Positions 63,579 through 64,000 of a stretch of DNA of 64,000 nucleotides are shown here, one piece after another. The position numbers and the translations under genes are program-made. The stretch spans positions 42,673-106,672 of the forward strand of contig NZ_JAIRBA010000010.1 of NCBI RefSeq assembly GCF_022008365.1. Direction: 5' to 3'. The notes under the pieces were generated by a model. It saw only the letters and a program-made list of their open reading frames with translations, was not told the origin of the DNA and made no database searches. The number at the start of each line of letters is the position of its first letter. Positions within the stretch are counted from its first letter, which is position 1. Source of the stretch: Aequorivita vitellina (GTDB taxonomy: Bacteria; Bacteroidota; Bacteroidia; Flavobacteriales; Flavobacteriaceae).

Positions 63579-64000
63579 GGCGGAAACATTCGTCTGTAAA
63601 AGCCCACCCACCCCTTTTAGCGGTTGCAGGAATAGGCGCTGTTACAATTAAATGAGGGCACTCCAGGCAGGTATTCAGCGTTATTAAAAAAACATCCCTA
63701 CTAATCCCCAAATCCCTCATACCTAAAACCTTAAAATACCAGCCTTCCACGCCCCTAAAGGAAGAGTGCAGGGTTTCCGGTGCTATCATATTCCGTCTTC
63801 AAAAGAAAGCGCCCCGCAGCCACTGCCACAACTAATTCAATATTTAGAAACAATTCTTATGTCTAAACAGATTATGATTATAAAACCTTTCCCGGTGGCC
63901 GCGGAGCACTTTCAACATCCTACAGCCCCAAAAACCCTGCACCCTTCCCTATCAAAATCCTCCTTCCCCTCAACAAACATCACCTATTCCTGCGCGAGTT

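Larger units (their letters stand above)
62634..64000. other. Gene-free right end with inverted repeats
   Basis: About 1.37 kb without a convincing gene on either strand; the short frames present have no start context and unlikely composition. The sequence is AT-rich up to about 63200 and more mixed after that. It holds an AT-rich inverted repeat (62773-62811), a long inverted repeat (63283-63390) and a diverged direct repeat (63528-63578). Lack of genes after a long operon fits the edge of an island or the start of a different element outside the window. Confidence 0.5.

Noticed and set aside
63571..63789. A 72-codon minus-strand frame in the right end
   Set aside because: No recognisable domain, overlaps the direct repeat at 63528-63578, and has no operon context; likely chance.
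62640..64000. tRNA or rRNA genes as an island attachment site
   Set aside because: No cloverleaf-like sequence or CCA-type tRNA 3' end could be recognised.

Overview
The window looks like accessory DNA from a Bacteroidota bacterium, most likely class Flavobacteriia; I cannot fix the genus. The signs are AT-rich sequence, weak or absent Shine-Dalgarno sites, TAnnTTTG-type -7 boxes, RND and outer-membrane channels fused in one chain, and many families typical of the phylum (DUF3347, HYC_CC_PP-type secreted proteins, GDCCVxC protein, HMA-AraC regulators). Every host gene is on the minus strand, so transcription runs from high to low coordinates. Only one IS3-family element is on the plus strand.

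Region 1 (1-3.6 kb): an EmrAB/TolC-type drug efflux operon (MFS pump cut by the window edge, HlyD adaptor, outer-membrane channel) with an AraC-family regulator. Region 2 (3.7-5.35 kb): an IS3-family element abutting a degraded mtfA-like peptidase gene. Region 3 (5.4-28.3 kb): a metal-efflux island with four P1B ATPases, one of each main signature type: CopA (CPC, Cu+), ZntA/CadA (CPC, Zn/Cd), a CtpD/CoaT-like pump (SPC, HEGST) and CopB (CPH). It also has a CzcB adaptor, a CzcA-TolC fusion, two Fur-family regulators, two SpoIIAA-like proteins, a PII-like protein, an APC permease, an MFS exporter and an HMA-AraC regulator with a frameshift.

Region 4 (28.3-45.7 kb): a tightly packed metabolic and stress cluster. 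It encodes PRPP synthetase, an AMP/thymidine phosphorylase-family enzyme, a beta-CASP nuclease, an ATP-cone/PD-(D/E)XK protein, two Usp proteins, D-lactate dehydrogenase, 6-phosphofructokinase, class I aldolase, archaeal-type (type II) GAPDH, a type-2 NADH dehydrogenase, a dicarboxylate symporter, a MgtC-like membrane protein, a hydrolase and a lycopene-cyclase-domain protein. Together they suggest nucleotide phosphate salvage plus an auxiliary glycolytic and fermentative route.

Region 5 (45.7-62.6 kb): a copper/silver module with HMA chaperone, Met- and His-rich periplasmic proteins, an intact HMA-AraC regulator, CusB with a DUF3347 tail, two free DUF3347 proteins, DUF305, PepSY, haem-binding, DUF302 and SHOCT proteins, a multicopper oxidase fused to a CopB-like barrel, CusC and CusA. 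Region 6 (62.6-64 kb) has no convincing gene but contains strong inverted repeats.

The most unusual non-coding signal is a pair of about 121-nt elements, at 23413-23534 and 62079-62199. Each lies between a small secreted Cys/His protein gene and the start codon of an RND pump. Each can fold into a closing stem around three hairpins, and they share three short sequence blocks in the same order. They look like a structured leader RNA used by both RND operons.
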